Shown: piece by piece, positions 37,743 through 50,374 of the stretch
Position numbering within the stretch: the stretch's first letter is position 1
Layout: each line of letters opens with the position of its first letter
Program-made: the position numbers and the translations under genes
The notes under the pieces: generated by a model
Seen by the model: only the letters and a program-made list of their open reading frames with translations
What the model was told of the DNA's origin: nothing
Databases searched by the model: none
Assembly (NCBI GenBank): GCA_013399855.1
Contig: VXAY01005610.1
Span: 273,657 to 337,656, forward strand
Source: Oxyruncus cristatus
Taxonomy: Eukaryota; Chordata; Aves; Passeriformes; Cotingidae
Direction: 5' to 3'
Length of the DNA stretch: 64,000 nucleotides

Positions 37743-40350
37743 ACTATCTGATCTACTTTTAAGACAGTCACCAATTTAACCTTTTTTTAACCTGTGTAAT
37801 CACTCTAGCAAGACAGCTATATTAGACACAGGCCATATCATGAATGTAACAAAAACTGGGAGTAGGTTTAGGGTTGTAATTTTATACACTTAATTTAAGG
37901 TTGTAACAGCTCCATGCTCCTTATAGTATCCCGCTCTCTGTCCCCTACTCCTGCTGTGCCCAATATGTGGTTACTGAGCCACGTGTTCTGATCAGGGTAA
38001 GTGCATCTCCTACATTTTGATTGTGTTGTGTGATGTGATATGAAATGGGGATGTGATAGCACCAGGGTTACCAGGTAAGTAAAAATTGTGGTATATAAGC
38101 TGATTGAGATGAAAAAAGACTTCTAATTGGGTTGAAAATCATAACTCATTCTCCTTATAGAAATCTTTAGTACAAGGAGAAACAGTTGGTCTGAAGAAAA
38201 GTATTAGCCAGGTGGAGCTTATGCTACTAATAATTACAGAGTCAGTCATAAAAAGAAATCATTGTCACTGGAAGATGCTAAGGACTAAAATGAAATCACT
38301 CTAAGGTACCAGCAGAAAATGAAGATGTATAAGATCATTTTCCTTCTCATGCAGCTTTCTTCCTCTGAAGGAGAAACCTGAGTGTTTTTTGAAGTTGTGG
38401 TATCTGCCTGTGCTGGACTGTATGTGGGAACATGAAAATCATTTAGTACTTTCATGAGTTTATTGTAAAAAGTGAAATTACTAAGTCACAATAGTTACAT
38501 TCTAATGATTTTCATCTGTCTTCTTGTGTCCCTGATAAAGATTTCATGCTACAGTTTTCTTATGGGTATTTCTCAACTGCTTCAAGATTACCCTCTGGCC
38601 TGGCCATGACAGCACAGGCATGTCCTTTCAGCCACAATGTAGTTAAAGAGGTCACTGGCAAGTTCCCTATTGCCAGAGTAACATTTAGCCATCAAAAGCT
38701 TTTACTTCTCAACTCATAACACGAGATTAGTTGCCTTGTTCTCTTTCACGCACAGGTATTGGAAGAGTCAAAAAGGGTTGTAAAAGTAAATTAAAACAGA
38801 CTGCATTGTGATTGCACTCCTACTATATATATTCTTTAATTTCAAGAAAAGGAAATTCACATGTACTCTTTTCAAACATACTCAACATACTATAAATGCT
38901 ACTTAACTTCAGCTAGCAGTACAAGAGGGCTAGTAGGTTATTCGTATTCTCTTGGGGCAGTGACTCCTAAAAGTATACAAGTCACTGCAAAAACAAGTCA
39001 TAAAAATCTTTGTCTGTATACATTATATACAAGTAACACCATTCCTCTATATTGCTATTTAAATATCTTTTCTGTATTTAATGGCTGCATTGAGCATGTT
39101 CTTTGCTTCCTAGCTGCTTGGATTAAGGACTGACTAAGGTTTTAGCTTGTGCCTGCGTTAATTTAAAACAGACTCTTAGTTTCCACTTTTGGTAAGTAGC
39201 TATCTGCAAAATAGTAGCTTGTGGTGTCTAGTTGCACCAGTGCATGGACTCAGGACAGGTCTTCGTGTGTATAACCCTCAGAGTGGTTCCAGAAAAAGCT
39301 ATTGACATGTGTGTGCACTCAACTATTTACAATACAAAACTGGGACCTGAGCATATAGTTAGTTTTTACTCTTTTATGTTGCTGCTGCTAAGAGATACCT
39401 TTTTTTTAACAACCTCAGTAATGTCAGTGAACTACTTAGTGCTGGAGAAGAAATGAACCTTTTCTATTAAATAAAATATATGGAACTAATTGGTTTAAAA
39501 TGCTTTAAAAATTAATTATTTGAACATGAACATCTTTACAAGGTTATGAAGTTGCATTGCTGATAGTAGTGTTTCTTTTTTAATTTTGTGTTGCAAACAA
39601 AAAAACCACAAAGATTGTTAAAAATACAGTCAAAGGAACTTCTCCACTAAGAACAAAGGTACTTGTATTGTCCACAATACTTCTGAAAGGGTCTTTGATT
39701 TTTTTAGGGTGAGGAAATTCTAAGCAAACCAAACCGTATTGCCAAGCAGATCTTTTTACAAGACTGTGGTAAATGTAGAACACCATCCTCCAGCCACAGT
39801 CCTCTAAAACCCTACTCAGCACAAGGTAAGGAAACCTCAGCATTGCTAAATAAGTCTGTGAAAGGTACCATGTAAAACAGCTGCAGAGAAAAGGATGTGT
39901 ATGATGAAAATGAATCAGTTAGCAAAGAAACCCAAAGAAGGTTAGGAAAGCAACTCTTAACTAACAAAATTTCTTAATGACTTGGACAGTTGTGTGGGTT
40001 TGGGTTTGTAGAGTTTATGTAATTTTTAGGCTACAAGAAGTCTTGAAAAGGGAAAGGAAAGGGAAGAGTCCAGTTTTCCATCTAAATATGTATTATGACT
40101 TCTTTTTATGAAGTCCCCCGAAAACTGTTGGGAATCTGTTTCCTCCTGATCCATATACAATCAGCATGCAAAAAAACATCGAATTGCGTGTAATGTGATT
40201 TTTTAAGAAAACTATTTAATTTTGCATGTAATGAAAAAAGTGGAGAGTTAGAAATCCTCTGTTAACAATAAGAACATATTAACAGTCATTACTAATGCTT
40301 GGAATTCTCTCACTACTGATTAGGAATTTCTTCATAACAATTGTCTCTCT

Positions 40351-40390
40351 GTTTATCTGTCTATCTATCCATCCATCTATTTATCTAATT
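40351..40390. repeat. Tetranucleotide microsatellite (CTAT/CCAT)
   Basis: A run of TATC, TGTC and CATC units, imperfect. Confidence 0.7.
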
Positions 40391-40713
40391 ATTTGCAGTT
40401 TGAGATAGAGTTCTCCTGATTTATCTACAGCCATATTACATAGTTGTGAAATGAGGACTTTTACACAAATGATCTTACTCATAACCCAAGAACATTTAAT
40501 ATAACTCAAGTGTTAATTCCTACGACTCACGGCACGATCAAAACAGACCAAATTAAACCAGACTATGACACAATTAAAATAGACCAAATGGGCAGGTATG
40601 GACTACCTGCACATGCAGGAGTGTTCTGTACCACCACCTAGAAATGAGGGCTGGGACAATCACAGCTCTGAACATCTCCTCATTTGTAATCTTCTGCAGT
40701 GTTAGTGTGTCAT

Positions 40714-40775
40714 GAGCCAGTGGTTAAATGTGTAATCTGGTCCACAGGAAGAAGCCCTGCACTGGTTGAAATGGG
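40714..40775 (+). repeat. Weak tRNA-like SINE head relic
   Basis: CCAGTGGTTAAATGTGTAATC resembles an A-box region and ACTGGTTGAAATGGG a B-box region, at a plausible spacing of about 40 bases. It resembles the ends of the 12.7-13.1 kb repeat. Nothing else of the element is visible, so this may be chance. Confidence 0.25.
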
Positions 40776-42336
40776 GGACTTACGACACTTGACAAAGATC
40801 AGGACGTGTCTTATAGTCTTTACTGGTTTTATTGTTATTATTGTTGTTGCTGTCATTAGCCTATCAAGTGCTAACTACGTATTAGTTAATTATAGTTCTA
40901 TTAGCTAGCTGGTATATGTAGGTAAGATCAAATTTTCTAGCTTATTTCTGCAAAAATTCCTATTGATTTTTCAGTAAGATAAGTAAAATGAAAAAAATAT
41001 TTTGGTTTTGATAGTTTCATTAGGCAATACAAATGACAAAAATGAATACTGACTAGGGGAAATTCTTTGGTACCTCTCACCATTAACTTCAAGCTGTATA
41101 AGATAACAGAAACAGCCCTACAGGAAGAGGAACTGAAAATATATTAATGTAGAAGATAGAAAATGAGACATGTCTGAAGAACTAGTTCTGGAGTGGAGGA
41201 GAAAAAGATTTACTGTAAAAGATTTATAAAGTAAGTATTGGCAAAGTATTATCAAAAATTTTCAATCACCTTTAAAAACAAATGTTTTCTCCCCCTGGAA
41301 ATCAGCCAGTGACCAGGGCAAGTATGGACCCCTCAGAAGACTTAAGCCTGCTAATGTCTACAGTATTTATCATACATATTATTACAAAAAGTTCCTCTGT
41401 ACTGTAACAATTTCCTGAAATACTTCCTATAATTACAGTTTGTGTTAGCGAAGTTTATCTTATAAAGCCAAAAGATAAGGACTATTTCATCTGAATGGAA
41501 CACTTTATGAATAGTGGACGTTTTAGTCTTATCTTTGCCTTCCAACTGCTGTTGGAATTCAGCTGTCAAAGTGAAGGGGCCTCACTTTTGCCTTTCTTTA
41601 CCTTCCAACCTTGTACTATGTATGAACTCCCCATTTTAACAGAATAGTAAAATAAGCTTTCTGTTTATACAGATCTTTTAGTTTTAAAATTTCTGGTACC
41701 AGCAAAATTTCTCTTAAGTAAATGTAAGTTACCTTTGCACAAGGAAAGCTTAGCAAAGAGTTAGCTCCTAAGAAACCACACAGAAATAGACTATAATACT
41801 CTATAGAAAGTTCACATTTACATTCTGCATACAAATGGACATTCATATATCCCTGAGGCTCATAATTTCATCATATTTCCACTTTTATTCTCTAGGAATG
41901 GTGAATACTTGGGGGACATTAGCTGGAAATCTATCATGAGAATTCTGTGATTTTTTTTATGCACTGCTCTGCAGCAGTTCTCAATAGGATGAAAATGCCT
42001 TGTGGCTTATCCAGGCCTTGTCTACGTAAGTCTGAGGATCCCCCTGGATAGTCTTAGATATTTATGGGAAGAATGTGGCAGCTTATTCAAAGACTGATAA
42101 ATCTCATATCCTGATTAGGAAGGTGTCACTCATACAGGACATAAAATTCATGTTTGAATCCGGAAAACACCACTCATGGAACCTATTCCTGGTATTCTAA
42201 GACCAGAGAAATGTCATACTTTTCTGAAGGAAGTGATTTTCCTTCATTTATAAAGTGCAGCAGGCTTTGCACAATAATTGTTACCCATTCTATTTCTAAA
42301 GTAATAGAGAGTATTGTACAACATTTCTTGATCTCT

Positions 42337-42487
42337 GTAGGGCTTGGTGCAGTGACCACTTCCCTGGGGAGCCTGTTCCAGTGCCCAAACACCCTCGGAG
42401 TGAAGAACCTTTTTCTAATATCCAACCTAAACCTCCCCTGACACAACTTCAGGCCATTCCCTCAGGTCCTGTCACTGGTCACCAAAG
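42337..42487 (-). mobile_element. CR1 LINE fragment without its 3' end
   Basis: An antisense CR1 piece reading GTGACCACTTCCCTGGGGAG, CCTGTTCCAGTGCCC, CTAATATCCAACCTAAACC and CAGGTCCTGTCACTGGTCAC. The terminal octamers and the last part of the 3' UTR are absent on the left, so it was cut after insertion or diverged there. Opposed open frames at 42154-42441 and 42183-42446 owe part of their length to it. Confidence 0.85.
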
Positions 42488-44000
42488 GAATTGGGAAAAC
42501 TTTCAAATGTAACCATAAGCCATGTTTCCTTGTTAAGTGTATTGAGCATCCAGAATTACTATACTATTGTTTCTTAGATATTTTGAATTATGTATTTAAA
42601 ATGTATCTGTAAGGATAGCTGGTGAGGGCCACTATCCACAATTAAGTGGACTATTATCCAATTAAGTATTACCTAATTCATAATGAATGCCTTACTAATC
42701 ATACCTGTTACACACATATTCCCAACAAAAACAGCTTAGATTCTTATTCATTGGGAAATGAAACACTCATTAAATAGTTAATTTTAGTTGATTGGTCAAC
42801 ACGATTTGGCTGATGACAAACCAAATATCAAATATTATTTATTTAACTTAAGCTAATGGACACCTAAAGGTTACTTTGCTTATGTACGTCAACTGCTTCT
42901 GATTAAATATTCTAAAGTGAGTGGTAAATATTGATTAAATAATCCCATGCCTGAAAGCAATTGTATGTGAAAAAAATCAATTATTCCTCTATAGAACTGC
43001 ACACCAGTTATAAAAGAATTAATGTCTTTTTTATTTTCTACCAACAGTCAGAAAGAAAAATGGTAATTTTGTGATGCTGCCTGCTGTCAAGGCGAGAGCT
43101 CTTGAGGGCCAGATTTTATGTTTTCGTCCAGAATGATCAAATAGCTTGGTACACAGCTGCTTCATGCTTGATGAGAGGGAGAAAGCTTTCCCCCCAGCTA
43201 GCCACAAAAAAAGAAGTATGTTTATGTAGAAGCATCTGCTAATGCAACAACCATAGCACTGACAAATATGGAAAATAAGACTGAGAGATATCCTGAGACT
43301 GAAGGCACCAAGAGATGTGTTAGGGTTTTCTCTACTATATTCTTAAGGGACTGAAGTATTCCACAGCTGTGTCAGGCAGTGTGCTCAGGTGCTTCCTTTT
43401 CTTGCCTTTTCCTGACGTTTGAGTCTTCCCTTTCTCCATCCAGCTTAGGCTCATTACTTCTTGCCATCTCCACTACAGGCTTAGAGAAAACTAGAGGCAA
43501 AACAACTTTAGGTTTCTCAGTGTTTCCTATATAAGAACTTTTCCACATTTCTGAGCATTCTGACTCTCCTTTAAATCCTGTCCTGTTGGTGGTCTATAGG
43601 CCTCTTATTTTTCAGTTCCTGAAAGAGATAACACCTGTCCAATTCAGAAATATAAAAATTATTTCTATAATTCCATCTGTTCCTCAATTCTTTGCAGATA
43701 CTTTCATCAGTTTCTGAAGCACGGTTAGGTCAGTTACTCTATATAGTTTTCAAATGGAAGATTCTTAAATAAGAATGACTTTATTTCTTTTAAGTTTTGC
43801 TATTTTAAGGCTCTTTAACCTAAGCTAGTTGCCTAGAATCCCCGTTTAGTCACTGTAAGTAAAGCCTCTGACTAAGAGAGAAAATCCTAAGTCTCTAGTT
43901 TTCATAGCTGCTTCCTAGCTAAGCCAAATTTTGGATACACTACTCAAGGTCTAGTTGTTCTACTGAAATGGTACTTTTACACCAAACATTTATCATGACT
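42488..44000. other. Unique AT-rich interval
   Basis: No gene or repeat family recognised in 1.5 kb. Confidence 0.5.
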
Positions 44001-44928
44001 TGGTGCCAGGATCCCACCAAGGTCGGTGTGTTACTCCTCACCTAAGCTGGAAAAGGGAGGGGAAATACAACAAAAAGCTCATAGGTCAAGATAAAGGCAG
44101 GAAGAGATCACTCACCAGTGACCATGATGGGAAAACAGACTCAGTCTGAGGAAAAAAGATAATTTAATTTACTGCCAATCAAATTAGAGCATGATAATTA
44201 GAAACAATCCTAAAACTTAAAAGACTTTCCTCCCATCCCTTCCTTCTTCAGCTTCGTTGCTGATTTTTTTCTACTTTCCTCCTCATCAGTGGCACAGGGG
44301 AACAGGGAGTGGGGTTTGTGGTCCGTTCATCCCATATCTCTGTGTGGGTCCCCAACAGGGTCACTGGTCCTGCCAGCAGGCCTGCTCCAGCATGTAGTCC
44401 TCTTTCCATGGGACCACAGCTCCTGTCAGGAGCTTGGTCCAGCATGGGCTTCCTACAGATTCACAGTATCCTTTGAACATACATCTGTTCCTGCATGGGG
44501 CCCTCCAGGGACTGCAAGTGTATCTCTCCTACACCATGGACGTCCATGGGCTGCAGGGACCCAGCTGCCTCATCATGGTCTGCACCACGGGCTGCAGGGG
44601 AATCTCTGCTGCGGTGTCTGAAGCACCTCCTCCCCTCCCTCTGCACTGACCTTGGTGTCTGCAGTGATGTTTCTTTTAACATTCTCACTCATCTCTTCTC
44701 TGTCTTCAATTTGATCCAGCACAATAACTGCCCCCCTCTTAAATATGTAATCATAGAGGCACTGCCACTGTGGGTGATGGGCTTGGCCTTGTCCAGTGGT
44801 GGGTCCATCTTGGAGAGAGCTGTCATTGGCTAGGAAATATATAGGGGACATTTATAACAGCTTCTCACAGAAGCCTTTGTAGAAACCCCACCTCTGCTGC
44901 CAAAGCCTTGCCATGCAAACCCAGCACA
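44001..44928 (-). mobile_element. LTR of a second family (LTR family B), 0.93 kb, with internal tandem repeats
   Basis: On the minus strand it starts TGTGCTGGGTTTGCATGGCA at 44928 and ends near GGTGCCA at 44001. A TATA-like CATATTTAAG is near 44744-44735. Between about 44620 and 44320 are diverged units with CCATGG-, CTGCAGG- and CCAGCATGG-type cores, related to the leader minisatellite at 1.7-2.2 kb. The same two ends occur in the shrunken copy at 48,364-48,589. A 92-codon minus frame at 44573-44851 begins 77 bases inside the LTR; I recognise no domain in it. No flanking internal region, primer site or target duplication is visible, so this is a solo LTR or an isolated piece. Orientation rests on the TATA position and TG...CA ends. 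Confidence 0.6.
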
Positions 44929-44994
44929 ATGGATTATAACATAAGTGGATGCTTGACTGGACCACCAGGCTCAGTGGCTTGTGATCAGCAGTAC

Positions 44995-45450
44995 AAAACA
45001 TGGCTGGCAGCCTGTCTTTAGTCAGTGAAGAGCCAATTGGAGCCAATATCAATTTAACATATTTGTTAATGAACTGATAGATGGGCTAGAAAGCACTCAC
45101 AATTAATTTACAGATGATACAAAATTAACGGAGCAGTCAATAAGATGGAAGGCAGGACTGCTATTCAGAGAGACATCATCAGACTGGAGAAATGGTCTGA
45201 CTGGAACCCCAGGAAGTTCAAGGAAGTGCCAAATCCCGCCTTTGGGGAAGAAAAATCCCATGCACCAGTACAGGCTGAGGTCCAAATCATCAGAAAGCAG
45301 TTTTGCAGGAAAGGAATCGGGGTCCTGTTGCAAAAAAAGGCAACAGCTTTCTGGACAATATGAGCAAAAGTGCAGCCAGCAGGTTGAAGGAAATAATTCT
45401 TCCTCTCTAATCAGCACTTGTGTGAACACATGTGGAGCACTGTGTCTACA
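44995..45450 (+). mobile_element. CR1 LINE fragment from the end of ORF2
   Basis: A sense CR1 coding relic reading ATGGCTGGCAGCCTGTC, TTACAGATGATACAAAATTAAC, GGAGAAATGGTCTGACTGGA and CATGCACCAGTACAGGCTGA. It corresponds to the region behind the reverse transcriptase catalytic core, where the encoded protein has FADDTKLG-like and EKWxDxNxxKFN-like stretches; here the first reads LQMIQN-like out of frame. It is broken by frameshifts and ends near 45450 without the 3' UTR. It lies 66 bases from LTR family B. Confidence 0.85.
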
Positions 45451-45459
45451 CACCTCAGT

Positions 45460-45488
45460 GGATTATGTTTCCTCTGGAAACATAATCC
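45460..45488. repeat. Perfect 13-bp hairpin with 3-nt loop
   Basis: GGATTATGTTTCC (45460-45472), loop TCT, then GGAAACATAATCC (45476-45488). The arms are exact reverse complements. It sits at the right edge of the CR1 relic. Confidence 0.9.
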
Positions 45489-48009
45489 TACCCTCTGGAA
45501 GGGGTAGGTGGGAAAGAATGACCTGTGTAACCTCCAAACAGCACTTTTTGGCAGACAATGCAGAATAAAAAAATATTATTACACACCACGAAAATTATTG
45601 TTAATATGGTGATGGCTAACTTACATCTTGCTCACTCTCTACCTTTATTTCCCTCTCATAATGTACAAAAATTCATTTATCAACAGTTTTAAACATAGAT
45701 TAGGAATTAATTCTTCATTTGAATAGCCACTTATAGTGCAGAAGGGTTATCATTTTGTGGATATATCATACGTGTTATTATGTAATTAATACCTGAACAT
45801 TTGGATCACTGTCTTATTCTGAATTCTTTGTTTTAAAAGTTAATTGCCCTCAGTAGAATTTATTGGATAGATATTTTGAGATAGTTCTCACACTTAGAAC
45901 TTGTGTGTGAGGTTTAGGAATTTCTCTGTCCTGTCAAAGTATTCTTTTAATTTTCATGTATTTCCTGAATTCAGATTTTTTAATTATATTTTGTAGAGGG
46001 TAAAATTTCAGATCACTTTCCAGCCATTGTTGTAGCTCTTGGCATTACTCTATGGTCCTTTTTGCCTTGTCTTTGAGGATTCTTCCTTCAGTATGATTTT
46101 GATGAGAAAAATAACTATGTTGTGAAATTCCACATGCAAGTTACTCAGAGTTTAGCGGGCTGGAAAGAAGACATTTGCATAAGTAGTGATTGATACACAT
46201 GTACAAAGCAGCTGTTATGCATCTTTCTGAATTAAACATTTATAGAAATTTGGTTTTTGCCAGAATGGTCATATAAACCATGCATCACATGAAGCATATT
46301 CAAGATCCAGCTCTACTTGTTAACATGCAACAGATCAACCGTGAGATTCTGCAGGAGTATAAGTCAGCTCCACCTTGCTATTTATGATGCCAAATCACAC
46401 TGAAATCACAGGCCCCAATGAAGTCTGCTGGATAGAGACAATCGGAGGCTGGTAATGACACTGGGAATTCTGAGAGAATTAGGTTCCATCCATGAATTTT
46501 GTCATTTTCTGTAAAAATTTTAATCAAGACCAGTCAATGTGTTTGGTGGCAGATCATAAATGCCTCACTTCCTACTGTACTTGTAATAAATCAATCAGCA
46601 GAGAAAATTATTGTAACAATTGTATCACACAAAAATGTATTCCAGCTGGATGTTATATTTTATCTGGCCACACGGCACTGCTGAGGACAAAAAGCTCTGA
46701 TATAGACATAATCACTGAGCACAAATCTAAAAGATAATTCATACTATTGAATGGGATTTGTAGGTTTTATGTCCTACATTTTCTGAATACAGAGGTTTTA
46801 TTTAACAGATCAGATGAATCACATTCTAAAATTGCCTGGATCTACTCACCTCAAAAAGCTCCTGGGCATCTGGAAGCACCAGTGCAGATGTTTCCCTTGT
46901 AGCTAAATGAGGTTAAGAACCGAAGAACATAGGGAAATGACTCCATACTGGATCAGAATAAAGGCAACAACAACTAGTGCCATAGGCAAGAGGAATAAAA
47001 GATGTAAGTACAGAGCAAATATATTCTGATACTGTAATACACAGTATACGTATTTTCTTTCTGTCCTCTATATTAGAAGGAAATAATGTAAGAACAGAGT
47101 AAACATATGGAAATATTTCCTCTAAATATTCCTCTAACATTTGATTAACTTTGCAACTTCCTCAGTCATAAGGGGGAGTACCTCGTATTTAAAAATCTTT
47201 GATGGATTTTTCTGCAGTAAATTCGCCTAAATCTACTAAACCTAAGTAAAGGTTTAGCAATGTTAGATGAGATACATTCTGACACAGTTGATCATAACAC
47301 ATATACAGAATTATGCTGAATGCTGAGATTTTTTCCTGTATATCTGCTGTGTGTTTTAATGAAACACATATTCAGTTTTTTGGAACTTGGTTTTTTTTGT
47401 GATTAATGAAAGAATACCTGTTTGCATTTTGCAACTTAAAAATATATGGGCCTGAGGCAAAGTCAGAAAAAAAGGAGAATAGTTGTAGAAGTCATTACAG
47501 AGGACAAACTCTACGTGCTCTTGAATTAAATTAAAAATGGGTTTAGCCCTGGGAAAGAAAAATCACTCATTTGTCTAATGTAGCAAATAAATGTTGCAGA
47601 TGGTTCTAACTTCAGGAGAGGCATCTAGACAAATAAGGCATGACTCACATTTTTCCCTATTTTATTCAATTTCTTACTTCATGTCATGAAAGATTGCAAA
47701 TGAATAACTGATGCCATTAGAAACACACATGTTATTGACTTTCTTTAACTTCCAGTTGGGGAAAAAATTGCTCAAAAAGAACTCTACTGTAATTTTTTAC
47801 TATTTAGAATATTTTGAAAGCTTTTGACCGAGTTACTAAATTCTTTAAACTTTTATAATTTATTGCCAGTCTGTTAAGTATTTTGGGAAGTTAATATTTT
47901 AATCTTTATTTATTATAAATGCATTTAATGATGGAGAGGGATTGATTTCTCTATATATTGGTTTTGATTAAGATAGATTTAGTGTTCCATAGCAGCTTGT
48001 ATAGTTCTA
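45489..48009. other. Unique AT-rich interval
   Basis: About 2.5 kb with no recognised gene or repeat. Open frames at 46492-46737 and 46499-46684 (plus) and 46913-47140 (minus) are without motif. Confidence 0.5.
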
Positions 48010-48731
48010 TGATTGGTTGATAACACACCAGTGTTTTCGTTACTGCTGGATAGTGTGTACGTAGCATGAAGCCCATCTCATGATGTCCTGCCAGTGAGTA
48101 GGACGGGGGTGCAGAAGAATTTGGGAGGCACAACTGACCCCAACTGAAAGAAAGAATATTCCATAAGATGACATCGTGCTCAGCAATAAAAGCTGGAGGA
48201 AACAAGAAGGAAAGGGGGATGTTCAGAGTGATGTCGTTTGTCTTCCCAAGTACCTGTTCTTACCTACAACGGAGCCCTGCTTCCCCGGGGATGGTTGAAC
48301 ACCTCCCTGCTGATGGGAAAGGCTGAATGAATTACTTTTTTCATTTTGTTTACATGCACAGCGTGGTACCTTCATCCTGTCTGGACACTGTGTGCCTACT
48401 AAAGCTGCTATATTTCACCCTCTCCTCAACTGGACAGGGTAGAGAAAACATAATGAAGTGTTCATGGATTGAGCATAAGGACAGGGCTGATGTTGATTCA
48501 TTTGGACATGGTTCTAGAGACTTCTCACAGAAGCCACCTCTGTATCCCCCCCATAAAAATCCCACGTTACCAGGCAAAACCAAAACACAGACCTTTGCTT
48601 TACCTATTAAACTTGACTTAACCCACAAATTTGTTCATTTTTACCATTCCTATTCTCTCCTCCATCCTGTTGCGGAAAGTGAGTGAGGGGTCGTGTGGGA
48701 TTGAGCTGCTTACCAGGGCTAACACACAACA
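48010..48731 (+). mobile_element. LTR (family A) interrupted by LTR family B fragment
   Basis: The outer LTR is a relative of 2636-3218. It keeps GGTTGATAACACACCAGTG, AACTGACCCCAACTGAAAG and ATATTCCATAAGATGACATC. A TATA-like AATAAAAGC sits at 48184-48192, and CTTCCCAAGTACCTGTTC, TACCTATTAAAC with ATTAAA at 48606-48611 and the end GCTAACACACAACA follow. The LTR's first bases are diverged or lost, so the left boundary is approximate. Removing 48364-48589 leaves about 496 bases, close to the other copies. No internal region flanks it, so it is a solo LTR. Open frames at 47951-48205, 48327-48686 and 48350-48628 lie across it and are not genes. Confidence 0.75.
48364..48589 (-). mobile_element. 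Shrunken LTR family B copy nested inside the LTR
   Basis: The insert ends CCAAAACACA on the right, like the CCCAGCACA end at 44928, and starts TGGTACC on the left, like TGGTGCC at 44001. Inside, CTTCTCACAGAAGCCACCTC matches 44861 onward, and TGAGCATAAGGACAGG matches the AGATAAAGGCAGG region near 44090. The middle, including the tandem repeats and TATA region, is gone, leaving 226 of about 930 bases. It is absent from the sister LTR at 3060-3080, which reads straight through this point. Confidence 0.6.
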
Positions 48732-50374
48732 TTCTATCTTTTTTCATAGATTCCTTGTCAAATTTGTTTAGAAAATAATTTTAAGATGAACTTTAGTCTT
48801 CCTACTGGTATGGGTAGGGCTAAAGAGTTGCTATGACTGCCAGGTAGTACTAATCAGCTACTTTTGTTCTATAGTATTTCTTAGAACAAAGAATTGCTGA
48901 CATAAGTCTGCTTATTAAAGGTCTTTTGTAAAGTATGTGTCTTGGATCAGAAAATAAAATTGTTTCTCTTGAGATTGTGAAGCACATTGGCACATTCCTA
49001 AATAGATTTTGCCCCAGAAACATTGGCATCCTTCCTTGAATCTCTAATGAAGAATCTGGAGACAACTGTGCCTCTTCATTGTATATGACTCGCTTGGACT
49101 GGACACTTAAATACGGAGGCTGAATTTAGAAAAAAAATAAATTGTACTTACTTAGAATCAAACCCCTTAATTTATTTAAGGGGTAGGGTTGTCCTTCAAA
49201 GTGATTGTATTCCTTCAGTCTCTGAGCAGCAGAATAAGAAAAAATATATACTGAACAAAGTGTAGAAATATTACAAAGTACTGAATTCTGATGCTGTTCC
49301 ATATCCAGAAGATACTTCCTCATATTTATCTCTACTTCTTATGAATTGTAGTTGTATGTAAAACAAATCTTAAGGTGGATAATAGTCCCTAAAATATATA
49401 TTTGTGTGGCTTTCTACCTTTTTGTTATCTTTTATGATCCCACAAATGATAAAGGCAGAAATTATTTCCTGCAACGATTTCTCACTGTAGAGAGAAGAGT
49501 TTGTGGAGGTTGGAGTTATATCATTTCAGTCAAACTCTGATTGAGAAGTTACCTATCAGACTGTGAATCAGGTGCAGTATTTTAGTCCTGTACTCTGAAG
49601 AGACTCCTATGACATTCTAAGTGGTAACTGTGGAGAAGAAGATTTTCTGTCACTGGAGGAATGATATGCAGTGCAGTCAGAGTCTTAAATTGTGTTAGAA
49701 TCTGCAATCCTTTGAAAAAAATGGAAAATATCCTCTGGAATAGATTAGTGATTTCAATGTAGCACTTCAATCACTGCATAACCTCAAGAAAAAAAGAATT
49801 CCACATGTAGTTAACATCAGGATTGCTGTTCTAGTTCTGTGACAGCAGATGTACAGCGAATCATGTTGAGGCCCATTGTTGTCCAAACAAGGAAGAAGCC
49901 AAAAGAAAAGAACATTTTAATTTGAAGCATTTTTCATCACTTCATCATAGAATTTCCTAAATATGAGTAGTAGTATTTTTTCCCAAGATCAATTATAGGA
50001 AGTAAACTTTGTCTTCACTCCAAGAAGTGAGATAAAGATGTATATTTAAGATTGAATTGTCTAAAAAGATAAACAGGTTTGTAAAAACTTTCATATAATC
50101 TAAGAAGGCCATAAAACATAAGATAGGGAAGTAACAATAAGAAAATACAAATTCTGGAATATTAAAGGATTTAAAAAACGATAGCACATGTAACATGATG
50201 CTGTTTTTCATGTAACTTATCTGGAATATAATTGTCTAAGAAATTATAGAGTCATTCTCACACACATCTGGCATAATCATTTCCATAAAATCATCAGGAT
50301 TCAACTATTTCCATTCTTTTAAAGGTTTATGAAAGTATAAACTTATGAAAACTTATAAGCTTATGAAAGAGATA
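48732..50374. other. Unique AT-rich interval
   Basis: No gene recognised. A perfect 9-base-arm hairpin lies at 49162-49184 (ACCCCTTAA / TTAAGGGGT), and a short direct repeat of CTTATGAAA-type units at about 50327-50368, just before the CR1. Confidence 0.5.

Larger units (their letters stand above)
36207..42336. other. Long unique AT-rich interval
   Basis: About 6.1 kb without a recognised gene. It holds a TCTAG-type microsatellite (37712-37742), a CTAT/CCAT-type tetranucleotide patch (40351-40390) and a weak tRNA-like segment (40714-40775). The many 60-90-codon frames show no domain motif. Confidence 0.5.

Noticed and set aside
49930..49960. CR1 3' terminus suggested by CATCATAGAATTTCC
   Set aside because: No adjoining CR1 3' UTR sequence on either side.
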